Of a DNA stretch of 64,000 bases, positions 42,227-50,764 are shown piece after piece. The DNA is taken from positions 62,001 to 126,000 of the forward strand of contig SUXW01000005.1 in NCBI GenBank assembly GCA_015060765.1. The letters are read 5' to 3'. The notes under the pieces were generated by a model. The model searched no databases. It was not told where the DNA came from and saw only the letters and a program-made list of their open reading frames with translations. Positions within the stretch are counted from its first letter, which is position 1. Every line of letters starts with the position of its first letter. The stretch is from Bacteroides sp. Its GTDB lineage: Bacteria > Bacteroidota > Bacteroidia > Bacteroidales > Bacteroidaceae. The position numbers and the translations under genes are program-made.

Positions 42227-43186
42227 ATGTTGAATACATTTTTATTAATAGGCGGACTCGCCTTGATTTTGATTGGTGCCAATGCATTGACTGATGGAGC
42301 AGCAGCTGTAGCAAAACGTTTTAAAATCTCCGACCTTGTAATTGGTTTGACGATTGTAGCCTTTGGAACTTCTGCCCCTGAATTGGTCATCAGCTCTATG
42401 GCTGCATTGGGCGGCAGTGCCGACATGGCCATCGGTAACGTAGTGGGTAGTAACATATTCAATGTACTGATGATTATCGGGGTAACTGCCATGGTGATGC
42501 CCATCAAAGTGGGGAACGGTACTCTCAGCAAAGAGATTCCTCTGGTGATTCTTGCTTCATTTGCCCTTGCTTTCTGTGCCAATGATATATTGCTCGATGG
42601 AGATAATGCCAATATCATCAGTCGCATTGACGGATTGATACTGCTTTGTTTCTTCCTCATTTTCATGCGATATACCTTTGCCATAGCCCGTAACGGCGGC
42701 GATGAAGGCGAAGGAGAAAAAATCAAGGAAATGCCTATCTGGAAGTCGGCTTTGTTCATCGTGGGAGGTCTGGCTGGACTGGTATTCGGCGGACAATTCT
42801 TTGTCGATGGTGCCAGTGGCATTGCTTCGGCACTCGGTGTCAGTGAATCCATCATTGGCTTGACCATTGTGGCTTGTGGTACTTCGCTCCCCGAACTGGC
42901 CACTTCGGTAACAGCTGCCTTGAAAAAGAATTCGGGTATTGCCATCGGTAATGTGATCGGCAGCAACCTGTTCAATATATTCTTTGTATTGGGATGCAGT
43001 GCTACCATCTCTCCGCTTCCGATGGGAGGCATCAACAATGTGGATATGCTGGTGCTCATCGGTTCGGCCATCCTCTTCTGGCTGGTGGGCTGGTTCTTCA
43101 AGAAGCGTACCATTACCCGTGTAGAAGGAGCCTTGTTGGTAGTGTGCTACATCGCCTATACCGCCTTCCTTATTTCGCAACAATAA
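42227..43186 (+). CDS. Na+/Ca2+ antiporter, CaCA family (YrbG-like)
   Basis: The 319-residue protein has about ten membrane segments and the two CaCA alpha repeats: GTSAPELVISSMAAL with GNVVGSNIFNVL in the first half, and GTSLPELATSVTAAL with GNVIGSNLFNIF in the second. These form the ion-binding core of sodium/calcium exchangers. The ATG at 42227 is preferred over the longer frame, because the upstream part is the inverted repeat and promoter. The GNAT-like gene follows 12 bases later. Confidence 0.9.
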   Translation: MLNTFLLIGGLALILIGANALTDGAAAVAKRFKISDLVIGLTIVAFGTSAPELVISSMAALGGSADMAIGNVVGSNIFNVLMIIGVTAMVMPIKVGNGTLSKEIPLVILASFALAFCANDILLDGDNANIISRIDGLILLCFFLIFMRYTFAIARNGGDEGEGEKIKEMPIWKSALFIVGGLAGLVFGGQFFVDGASGIASALGVSESIIGLTIVACGTSLPELATSVTAALKKNSGIAIGNVIGSNLFNIFFVLGCSATISPLPMGGINNVDMLVLIGSAILFWLVGWFFKKRTITRVEGALLVVCYIAYTAFLISQQ

Positions 43187-43198
43187 CATTCAGATACT

Positions 43199-44326
43199 AT
43201 GGGAATAACCATCAAGAAAGTTGAGACCTCGAAAGAACTGAAGCAGTTCATCCGCTTCAATTACGAGATGTACAAGGACAATCCGTACTCCGTACCCGAT
43301 TTGTATGACGACATGCTGAACACCTTCAGCCGTAAAAAGAATGCCGCCTTCGATTTCTGTGAAGCCGACTATTTCATGGCCTACAAGGATGGAAAGCCGG
43401 TGGGACGGGTAGCGGCCATCATGAACAATCGTGCCAACGAGACTTGGAACAAGAAGGAAGTGCGCTTCGGATGGATAGACTTCATCGACGATGCCGAAGT
43501 GTCCGATGCCTTGCTGAAGACCGTTGAGGCGTGGGGTAAGGAACGGGAGGCTACTGAAATTGTAGGACCACTTGGCTTTACCGATTTCGATGCCGAAGGG
43601 ATGCTGGTCGAAGGCTTTGACCAACTGAGCACCATGGCCACCATCTACAACCATCCTTATTACCCCGAACACATGGTGAAGCATGGATACGAAAAGGATG
43701 CCGACTGGGTGGAATTCAAGATATACATCCCTGATGCCATCCCCGACAAGCACAAGCGCATCTCCGAAATCATCATGCGCAAGTATGGCTTGAAGATTGT
43801 GAAGTGCACGTCGAAAGACATCAAGAAATACGGACAGGCTATCTTTGATTTGATGAACGAAGCATATAGCCAACTGTATGGCTATTCGGCTTTGTCGCCC
43901 AAGCAAATCAAACAATACATCAAGATGTTCCTCCCTATACTCGATCTCCGTATGGTGACATTGGTGGTCGACTCGGAAGACCAGGTAATTGCAGCAGGTA
44001 TTTCCATGCCATCGCTTAGTGAAGCCTTACAAAAGGCCAAGGGTCGTTTGTTGCCTTTCGGTTGGTATCATTTGCTGAAAGTTATCTTTATGAAGAAATA
44101 TCCCAAGGTGCTCGACCTTCTGCTGGTAGCCGTGAAGCCTGAATATCAGAATAAGGGAGTCAATGCCCTGTTGTTCTACGATTTGATTCCGGTCTATCAG
44201 AAGATTGGCTTTGAATATGCCGAAAGTAATCCGGAACTGGAATTGAATGGTAAGGTGCAGGCTCAATGGGAGTACTTTAAGACCGAGCAGCATAAGCGCC
44301 GTCGTTGTTTTAAGAAAAACATATAA
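43199..44326 (+). CDS. GNAT-like N-acetyltransferase domain protein
   Basis: The 375-residue protein has no signal peptide. The first 110 residues contain ADYFMAYKDGKPVGRVAAIM and the C-terminal 180 residues LLLVAVKPEYQNKGVNALLF, which resembles the GNAT acetyl-CoA-binding signature (Q/RxxGxG/A, here QNKGVNA). The family is a common Bacteroidetes protein annotated only as N-acetyltransferase-like; its substrate is unknown. It shares an operon with the antiporter (12-base gap) and ends with a strong hairpin. Confidence 0.7.
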   Translation: MGITIKKVETSKELKQFIRFNYEMYKDNPYSVPDLYDDMLNTFSRKKNAAFDFCEADYFMAYKDGKPVGRVAAIMNNRANETWNKKEVRFGWIDFIDDAEVSDALLKTVEAWGKEREATEIVGPLGFTDFDAEGMLVEGFDQLSTMATIYNHPYYPEHMVKHGYEKDADWVEFKIYIPDAIPDKHKRISEIIMRKYGLKIVKCTSKDIKKYGQAIFDLMNEAYSQLYGYSALSPKQIKQYIKMFLPILDLRMVTLVVDSEDQVIAAGISMPSLSEALQKAKGRLLPFGWYHLLKVIFMKKYPKVLDLLLVAVKPEYQNKGVNALLFYDLIPVYQKIGFEYAESNPELELNGKVQAQWEYFKTEQHKRRRCFKKNI

Positions 44327-44358
44327 AAAGAATGAGGCTGTACAGCCTCATTCTTTTT
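44325..44358 (+). terminator. Bidirectional terminator between GNAT-like and DUF4836 genes
   Basis: AAAAAGAATGAGGCTG (44325-44340) pairs perfectly with CAGCCTCATTCTTTTT (44343-44358). T-rich flanks lie on both strands, serving the two convergent genes. Confidence 0.88.
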
Positions 44359-44370
44359 TATTTTATGCTA

Positions 44371-45897
44371 TCATTGTGCCATGGCGGCTCCTATACCGAT
44401 GGCAATCAGTTGTTCCAAAGAGTTCTTGCTCTTGTTCACTAATGTTAGTTCACTACTGGTTTCCAATTTGTTTTCCATTTGCATCGTGAAAGTTTCCAAT
44501 TGTTTCAGGATAGAAAGCGCCATCGCTGCTTCCCGATTGCCCGAGAACTGTGCCAACAATTGGTTCTTGCTGATGGCTTGAAAGTCGATGCCCACGCCGC
44601 CTTTGGCTAAAGCCTTACCCATGGCTGTACCTTTCCAGTTCTTGTCCCATGCACGGATACTACCGCTTGCCAAGCATTGGTCATAAAGCGCTTGGGTAGA
44701 AACAACTACCACATCGTCTACATAAGAAACACAATAGCCCATGTTGGGGATGACAAACATATCTCCTTCTTCCGAGATTTGCATCATTTCCTTAACCTTA
44801 TTGAATAAAGTGCGGTCTTTGCATTCTACGGCCGCTACGATACCTGGTATCATGGCATTGTTGGGGTCTTCGTAAACGCCCATCAGAATATCACCATGAA
44901 CATTGTCGATGAGTTCGGTAGAGATTCCATATTCTTGGAGGATTTGTTCTATCTGTTGCCGTTCATTTTCTCCCAAATACCTCAAACATTCAGAATAATT
45001 CTTGATGGCGAAATTGAGACCCAAGTAACTGTTTTCAGGTAACAGACCAATCAATTTGTCGGTTGGTTTCACATAAAACTCGTCTATGTATTTCTTGGCT
45101 TCTTCAGATGGATAGACTTTCATGTCACCCACTACTTTTCCAGTTTCGAAGTTGAGGCTTCCATATACACACATGTCCTTCATGTATTCCATCAGTTGTG
45201 GAGAAATGCTGGCCGGTGTATTCATGCTTTTTTGTGCTTCGAGAGTAGCATTCATGATCCATTCATAATCCATGAACATGGAGAAATCCTTGTCGCTGGT
45301 TGCAAATTCGGCAAAATTTTCATTGGCAAGTATGCTTTCTTCTGCTTTTTGACTAACCAATGTATTGGCATTTTCTCCAAATGCCAATACAATCCGACTA
45401 TCATTGTATGCTACATTGATTTCGTCTTCTGGAATGTGTACTTCCCGTATACCATTTGTCTCACTTAGTGTGATGGATGGTTCGCTTTCTACCACTCCTT
45501 TCATCAGTTCGTCGAATTTCTTTACGTCACTGATGGCCATAACGCCAACAACCGATGGTTTGGGGTTAGCACTCAAATTTTCTAAATTGACGGCAATGGC
45601 TAAAGGCTTCTTGAGGTCAATACCTGCAGCAGAAGGGTCGTTCTTGATTTCGTTGAATTTGTCCTTTAGTGCGTCGGGCACATGTTGGTCGGCTTGCATC
45701 AGCATACCACTTACCATGGGGTTGTCCAAGATGTTTGACTTGGTTACCAATTGTGCTGTATTGAACTTAAATACCAAGGACGATTCACCGGGTAGGGAAC
45801 TCAAATAATTTTCTTTTTCAGAAGAACAAGAAGAAAGCATTCCGATGATTATCAATGTCATCAGACTACTGATTAGAAGTGATTTAATCTTTTTCAT
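44371..45897 (-). CDS. DUF4836 family lipoprotein
   Basis: The 508-residue protein has a lipoprotein signal with MLSSCSSEKE (Cys about 24). The body, starting YLSSLPGESSLVFKFNTAQL, matches the pattern of DUF4836, a Bacteroidales family of unknown function with Leu/Ser-rich periplasmic domains. MAISDVKKFDELMKGVVE and FVIPNMGYCVSYVDD are typical segments. It is a single gene convergent with the GNAT-like gene and divergent from the topoisomerase gene. A minus-strand TACTTTTG box (45928-45935) precedes it. Confidence 0.78.
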   Translation of the reverse strand: MKKIKSLLISSLMTLIIIGMLSSCSSEKENYLSSLPGESSLVFKFNTAQLVTKSNILDNPMVSGMLMQADQHVPDALKDKFNEIKNDPSAAGIDLKKPLAIAVNLENLSANPKPSVVGVMAISDVKKFDELMKGVVESEPSITLSETNGIREVHIPEDEINVAYNDSRIVLAFGENANTLVSQKAEESILANENFAEFATSDKDFSMFMDYEWIMNATLEAQKSMNTPASISPQLMEYMKDMCVYGSLNFETGKVVGDMKVYPSEEAKKYIDEFYVKPTDKLIGLLPENSYLGLNFAIKNYSECLRYLGENERQQIEQILQEYGISTELIDNVHGDILMGVYEDPNNAMIPGIVAAVECKDRTLFNKVKEMMQISEEGDMFVIPNMGYCVSYVDDVVVVSTQALYDQCLASGSIRAWDKNWKGTAMGKALAKGGVGIDFQAISKNQLLAQFSGNREAAMALSILKQLETFTMQMENKLETSSELTLVNKSKNSLEQLIAIGIGAAMAQ

Positions 45898-45927
45898 TTG
45901 ACGTTAGGATTAAAATTATACATTATA

Positions 45928-45935
45928 CAAAAGTA
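45928..45935 (-). promoter_or_regulatory. -7 promoter element of the DUF4836 gene
   Basis: The minus strand reads TACTTTTG, 30 bases before the ATG at 45897. Confidence 0.5.
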
Positions 45936-46001
45936 TATATTCTTTTTAAAAAAACGTTCCTTTTTTCTTCTTGTTTTTTTGTACACTTCCCAAATTCTGA
46001 T

Positions 46002-46009
46002 TAATTTTG
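46002..46009 (+). promoter_or_regulatory. -7 promoter element of the topoisomerase B gene
   Basis: TAATTTTG followed by CCC matches the Bacteroidetes element, 40 bases before the ATG at 46050. Confidence 0.55.
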
Positions 46010-46049
46010 CCCAAAGTGCCTATGTTTAGGCAGATAGTAGTCAATATCC

Positions 46050-47975
46050 ATGGAAGAATACAATAATTTGGAACTACCTTTGAATGAGGCGGTAAATCCT
46101 GTAGAATATAACGAAGACAACATACGTCATCTCGATGATATGGAGCATATCCGTGTACGTTCAGGGATGTACATCGGTCGTTTGGGAGATGGACAACAAA
46201 GTGACGACGGTATCTATGTACTTCTGAAAGAAGTAATGGACAATAGCATAGATGAGTTCAAGATGGGTGCCGGAAAGAAAATTGAAGTGACTATTGAGGA
46301 CGATTTGCGTGTAACTGTACGTGACTATGGACGTGGTATTCCACAAGGGAAACTCATTGAGGCGGTTAGTAAATTGAATACTGGTGGTAAGTATGATTCC
46401 AAAGCTTTCAAGAAGAGCGTGGGTTTGAATGGGGTCGGTATTAAAGCGGTGAATGCGTTGAGCAGCCGTTTCGAAGTGGCAAGTTATCGCGATGGGAAAG
46501 TGCGTAGGGCTACTTTTGAAAAGGGACAGTTGACGAGTGATGTAACCGAAAACAGTACAGAAGAAACGGGTACTTATATCTTCTTTGAACCCGATGATAC
46601 TTTGTTCCTCAATTATAAGTTCCAAAGTCAGTTTGTAGAAACGTTGCTTCGCAACTATACTTATCTGAATACGGGATTGACTTTCCTATACAACGGGCAG
46701 AAGATTCTTTCTCGTCATGGCTTGGAAGATTTGCTGAAAGACAATATGACCGCCGAAGGTCTCTATGATATTGTACATTTGAAAGGGGAAGACATTGAAA
46801 TAGCCTTTACCCATACCAACCAATACGGTGAGGAATACTATTCGTTTGTCAACGGGCAGCATACTACTCAAGGAGGTACTCATCAGAGTGCTTTGAAGGA
46901 ACATATCGCCCGTACTATCAAGGAATTCTATAACAAGAACCAAGAGTTTGCCGATATCCGTAACGGTATTGTAGCCGCTATAGTCATTGATGTAGAGGAA
47001 CCTATGTTCGAGAGTCAGACCAAGACCAAACTCGGTTCCAATAATATGTGGCCGGCCATTCCGCAGGAAAATAAACCGGCAGGTCCCAGTATCAACAAAT
47101 ATGTGGGCGATTTCATTAAAACAGAAGTCGACAACTACCTACATAAGAATCCGATTGTAGCCGAAACCATGCTGCAGAAGATTCAAGAATCGGAAAAGGA
47201 ACGGAAAGCCATTGCAGGTGTAACAAAATTGGCACGCGAACGGGCCAAGAAAGCCAATTTGCATAACCGTAAATTGCGCGATTGCCGTTTCCACTTGAAC
47301 GATGTGCGTGGTAATCGTCAAGAAGAAAGTTGCATTTTCATTACCGAGGGCGATTCGGCCAGTGGTTCCATTACCAAAAGTCGTGATGTAAATACACAAG
47401 CGGTATTCAGTCTTCGTGGTAAACCCCTTAACTCATACGGGCTCACCAAGAAGGTGGTGTACGAAAATGAAGAGTTCAACTTGTTACAAGCGGCTTTGAA
47501 CATTGAGGATGGTATGGAAGGGCTTCGTTACAATAAAGTGATTGTAGCGACCGATGCCGATGTGGACGGTATGCACATCCGCTTGCTGATGATTACTTTC
47601 TTCCTCCAGTTCTTCCCCGATTTGATTAAGAAGGGCCACGTGTACATCCTACAGACACCACTTTTCCGTGTGCGTAATCGTAAGAAAGGAGTGTACGAAA
47701 CCATCTATTGCTATACTGATGAAGAACGGTTGGAGGCCATTGAAAAGCTCAGTCCGAATCCGGAAATTACCCGATTCAAAGGGTTAGGTGAAATTTCTCC
47801 CGATGAATTCAAGAATTTCATTGGTCCTGATATGCGTTTGGAACGGGTGCGCCTGAAGAAGACCGATGCGGTAAAGGAATTGCTGGAATTCTATATGGGT
47901 AAGAATACCATGGAACGTCAGAACTTTATCATCGACAATCTGGTTGTAGAAGAAGATATCACAAAAGAAGAATGA
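46050..47975 (+). CDS. parE: DNA topoisomerase IV subunit B (type II topoisomerase ATPase)
   Basis: The 641-residue GHKL ATPase subunit shows [27 protein letters not shown] (ATP-binding Asn), [12 protein letters not shown] and [14 protein letters not shown], then a Toprim domain with [12 protein letters not shown] and [16 protein letters not shown]. These define a GyrB/ParE protein. The gene is called parE rather than gyrB because coaD and a CtpA-like protease follow it, an arrangement usual for Bacteroidales topoisomerase IV B. It unlinks daughter chromosomes with ParC, which is not in this window. It overlaps coaD by four bases. Confidence 0.9.
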   Translation: MEEYNNLELPLNEAVNPVEYNEDNIRHLDDMEHIRVRSGMYIGRLGDGQQSDDGIYVLLKEVMDNSIDEFKMGAGKKIEVTIEDDLRVTVRDYGRGIPQGKLIEAVSKLNTGGKYDSKAFKKSVGLNGVGIKAVNALSSRFEVASYRDGKVRRATFEKGQLTSDVTENSTEETGTYIFFEPDDTLFLNYKFQSQFVETLLRNYTYLNTGLTFLYNGQKILSRHGLEDLLKDNMTAEGLYDIVHLKGEDIEIAFTHTNQYGEEYYSFVNGQHTTQGGTHQSALKEHIARTIKEFYNKNQEFADIRNGIVAAIVIDVEEPMFESQTKTKLGSNNMWPAIPQENKPAGPSINKYVGDFIKTEVDNYLHKNPIVAETMLQKIQESEKERKAIAGVTKLARERAKKANLHNRKLRDCRFHLNDVRGNRQEESCIFITEGDSASGSITKSRDVNTQAVFSLRGKPLNSYGLTKKVVYENEEFNLLQAALNIEDGMEGLRYNKVIVATDADVDGMHIRLLMITFFLQFFPDLIKKGHVYILQTPLFRVRNRKKGVYETIYCYTDEERLEAIEKLSPNPEITRFKGLGEISPDEFKNFIGPDMRLERVRLKKTDAVKELLEFYMGKNTMERQNFIIDNLVVEEDITKEE

Positions 47976-48424
47976 GAAAAGCAATATTCCCCGGTACGTT
48001 CGATCCTTACACTTTGGGGCATCACTCCATTGTGAAGCGTGCGTTGACCTTTATGGACGAAGTGGTTGTCGGTATTGGTATCAATGAAGGTAAGCATTGT
48101 CTGCTTCCGGTAGAGAAACGGGTAGAGATGATTCAGCGACTTTATGCCGATGAGCCTCGGGTGAAGGTGGTGGCCTATAGCGGGCTGACCGTAGATTTTG
48201 CCAAGGAACAGGATGCCGGATTCATCGTACGTGGCATCCGTAGCGTCAAGGATTTCGAATACGAAGAAAGTATTGCCGACATCAATAGGAAATTAAGTGG
48301 CATTGAAACAATTTTTCTATTCACGGAACCCGAACTTTCGTCTGTCAGTTCGAGTGTAGTCAGGGAGTTGTTACATTATGGCAAGGATGTAAGCATGTTT
48401 TTGCCGGAAGGAATGGAGATTTAA
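47972..48424 (+). CDS. coaD: Phosphopantetheine adenylyltransferase CoaD
   Basis: CoaD transfers AMP to 4'-phosphopantetheine, the penultimate step of coenzyme A synthesis. The 150-residue protein has the nucleotide-binding motif [18 protein letters not shown] (T/HxGH) and the C-terminal [11 protein letters not shown] (ISSTxVR type). [12 protein letters not shown] is the usual middle block. The ATG overlaps the topoisomerase stop as ATGA. The CtpA-like gene starts two bases after it. Confidence 0.96.
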   Translation: MRKAIFPGTFDPYTLGHHSIVKRALTFMDEVVVGIGINEGKHCLLPVEKRVEMIQRLYADEPRVKVVAYSGLTVDFAKEQDAGFIVRGIRSVKDFEYEESIADINRKLSGIETIFLFTEPELSSVSSSVVRELLHYGKDVSMFLPEGMEI

Positions 48425-48426
48425 GT

Positions 48427-50028
48427 ATGAAAAGAACAAAATTTATAGCGGGCTTGCTTGCCTGCTTTTTTTCTATCGGCTTGGTACAAGCGCAAAAGAA
48501 CAAGAATTATGGCAAATCGGCAGCCCGTAAGTTGCAAATAGCAGAGTTTGCCATCGCTAATTTGTATGTAGATAGTGTGGATGAACGGAAATTGGTGGAA
48601 GATGCCATCGTGGGAATGTTGAAGAATCTGGACCCACATTCCACTTATTCCAATCCCGAGGAAGTGAAGAAAATGAACGAACCTTTGGAAGGAAAATTCG
48701 AAGGCATTGGTGTGCAGTTCAATATGGCCGAAGATACCTTGTTTGTTATTCAGCCCGTTTCGGGAGGACCTTCAGAAAAGGTGGGGATTTTGGCCGGCGA
48801 CCGAATCGTAGCTGTCAACGATACCGCCATTGCAGGCGTGAAGATGAGTCAGGAGGATATTATGCGCCGTTTGAGAGGGCCGAAGGGAACCAAAGTTCAT
48901 TTGAAGGTAGTACGTCGGGGAGTGAAGGAGCAATTGCCGTTTACGGTAACACGCGACAAGATTCCGGTATATAGTCTTGATGCTTCGTATATGGTAGACA
49001 AACGAATCGGTTATATTAAGATCAACCGTTTTGGGGCCACTACCCATGAAGAGTTCATGAAGGCTTTCCGTACATTGAAGGAACGAGGCATGAAGGATTT
49101 GATTCTTGACTTGCAGGGCAATGGAGGCGGTTATTTGAATATTGCCATCGACTTGGCCAACGAGTTTCTTGATAAAGGCGAACTGATTGTTTATACCGAA
49201 GGAAGACGCAATCCTCGGAGCGAGTTCCTGGCAAAAGGCGATGGTAAGTTCCAGAAAGGCAGATTGGTAGTATTGGTCGACGAATTTTCTGCATCGGCCA
49301 GTGAAATTGTATCGGGAGCTGTTCAGGATTGGGACAGAGGAGTTGTTGTGGGCCGCAGAACTTTTGGCAAAGGACTGGTTCAACGTCCGATTGATTTGCC
49401 CGATGGCTCTATGATACGTCTTACGATAGCTCGTTACTATACTCCTGCAGGACGATGCATCCAGAAGCCTTACGAAAGTATTGAACAATACAATGCCGAT
49501 CTGATCGAACGTTACAATAGCGGTGAGATGATGAGTGCCGACAGCATTCATTTCCCCGATTCATTGAAAACGCAGACATTGAAGTTGGGACGTACTGTGT
49601 ATGGCGGTGGGGGTATTATGCCCGATTATTTCGTCCCGGTAGATACTACACTTTATACCGATTATCATCGTAAATTGAGCAATAAAGGCATTTTGTTGAA
49701 AACTCATTACAAACTGATAGATGCCCATCGTGAGGAATGGAAAACCACTTATAAGGACTATACATCATTCAATAAGAAGTTCGAACTTTCGGACAATTTG
49801 ATGCAGCAACTTATAGACGAGGGTACAAAGGCAGGCGTAGAGTACAACGAAGAACAATATCATAAATCAGAATCGCTGATGAAATTGCAACTCAAAGCGC
49901 TCATAGCCCGCGACCTTTGGGATATGAACGAATACTACCAAACCATCAATGCGGTGAATGAAAGTGTAAAGAAAGCCGTAGAATTGCTGGAACGTGATGA
50001 TTTCGAAAGTCTTTTGATGAAGAAATAA
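48427..50028 (+). CDS. S41 carboxyl-terminal processing protease (CtpA-like)
   Basis: The 533-residue protein has a signal peptide cleaved near LVQAQ. A PDZ domain is at about 85-185 (GIGVQFNMAEDTLFVIQPVS), and the S41 catalytic part carries FSASASEIVSGA (nucleophilic Ser) and VGRRTFGKGLVQ (catalytic Lys). Such proteases trim periplasmic proteins. About 150 residues of helical, charged C-terminus follow. It lies two bases after coaD in a three-gene unit with the topoisomerase. No clear terminator follows; the next 150 bases are AT-rich without a gene. Confidence 0.92.
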   Translation: MKRTKFIAGLLACFFSIGLVQAQKNKNYGKSAARKLQIAEFAIANLYVDSVDERKLVEDAIVGMLKNLDPHSTYSNPEEVKKMNEPLEGKFEGIGVQFNMAEDTLFVIQPVSGGPSEKVGILAGDRIVAVNDTAIAGVKMSQEDIMRRLRGPKGTKVHLKVVRRGVKEQLPFTVTRDKIPVYSLDASYMVDKRIGYIKINRFGATTHEEFMKAFRTLKERGMKDLILDLQGNGGGYLNIAIDLANEFLDKGELIVYTEGRRNPRSEFLAKGDGKFQKGRLVVLVDEFSASASEIVSGAVQDWDRGVVVGRRTFGKGLVQRPIDLPDGSMIRLTIARYYTPAGRCIQKPYESIEQYNADLIERYNSGEMMSADSIHFPDSLKTQTLKLGRTVYGGGGIMPDYFVPVDTTLYTDYHRKLSNKGILLKTHYKLIDAHREEWKTTYKDYTSFNKKFELSDNLMQQLIDEGTKAGVEYNEEQYHKSESLMKLQLKALIARDLWDMNEYYQTINAVNESVKKAVELLERDDFESLLMKK

Positions 50029-50182
50029 ATTGTATCGTTACGCATTGATATATAGATGGTTGAATGTGCGTGACAGATGTGAATGATGTTTTTGGCTTTT
50101 TTTCAAAAATCAAATGAATCTGTTTTGATTCCTTTCTTTTTTATTTCTAATTTAATTGTTTCTTTTTTTCAATTTAAATTCA

Positions 50183-50190
50183 TAGTTTTG
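50183..50190 (+). promoter_or_regulatory. -7 promoter element of RNA element B
   Basis: TAGTTTTG matches TAnnTTTG and corresponds to TAGATTTG before element A. Transcription would begin at about 50197. Confidence 0.6.
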
Positions 50191-50196
50191 CAATGT

Positions 50197-50533
50197 CTTC
50201 ATGCCGACACTTCTTCATGAAGTGCTGGGTGGTGGGGACAGACATATAGATAATGGCGTATTCTTACGCTTTGGTTTTGACTACTCGAAGTCCTGAGAAA
50301 ACTTTCAATCAATGTCAAGAACAAAGCAACGAAGACGCACGTTGGGTATGTTTATAGACAACCTAAGTTATGCTTGTTAGCCGAAGGTGTATTTATGCCA
50401 TAGGCAATAAGTGTATATAGGTGTAATCTATACGTATCGGCGTGAAGTTCGGAGTTGCTCGTTTCGACATTGATGGGCAATTCTCAGGCGCCTTGAGTAG
50501 TGGAGCGAGCGATGAGTGGGCTTCACGTTTTTT
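50197..50533 (+). ncRNA. Structured RNA element B (unrecognised, copy 2 of 2)
   Basis: This is the second copy of the element at 28740-29072. The 5' arm is CTTCATGCCGA (50197-50207), pairing with TCGGCGTGAAG (50437-50447) with a G-U in place of a G-C. The next hairpin is CACTTC/GAAGTG where copy A has ACCTC/GAGGT: both arms have changed and pairing is kept. TTTGGTTTTGAC/GTCAAGAACAAA and GCGTA/TACGC are retained. The 3' domain pairs GTTGCTCG (50454-50461) with CGAGCGAT (50506-50513), and CTTCACG (50521-50527) precedes six T. The internal variable hairpin keeps GCC/GGC. It precedes small ORF B and a second fimbrillin-like lipoprotein. Confidence 0.72.
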
Positions 50534-50564
50534 ATTTATATGTATTTGGTATACTTTTTTTTAA

Positions 50565-50587
50565 CTTCGATGCGAAGCCCGTCGTAC
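50565..50587 (+). promoter_or_regulatory. Conserved leader hairpin before small ORF B
   Basis: CTTCG (50565-50569) pairs with CGAAG (50573-50577), followed by CCCGTCGTAC, matching the same position in cassette A. TAACTTCG at 50562-50569 may alternatively be a -7 box. Confidence 0.4.
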
Positions 50588-50604
50588 ATTCAATTAATAA
50601 GATT

Positions 50605-50748
50605 ATGGTTATGTTTGAATTGTTGAATGCAGAGGCTATGTACGAAGCTCCGCTTGTAGAAATGATTGAAGTCCAAGTAGAAAAAGGTTTTGCGGCCTCG
50701 AACAATGAGGGAGGACTGGAAGATTATGGAAATAATGGTTCAATTTAA
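50605..50748 (+). CDS. Small conserved VEKGFAAS peptide, cassette B
   Basis: A 47-residue acidic peptide whose core YEAPLVEMIEVQVEKGFAAS parallels the cassette A peptide; 17 of 22 aligned core residues are identical. The N-terminus (MVMFELLNAEAM) differs and the C-terminus is Gly/Asn-rich (GGLEDYGNNGSI). No signal peptide or membrane segment is visible. Starts at 50605 and 50611 are both possible. It ends 16 bases before the lipoprotein ATG. Function unknown. Confidence 0.65.
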   Translation: MVMFELLNAEAMYEAPLVEMIEVQVEKGFAASNNEGGLEDYGNNGSI

Positions 50749-50764
50749 TGTAGACAACAGGTAT

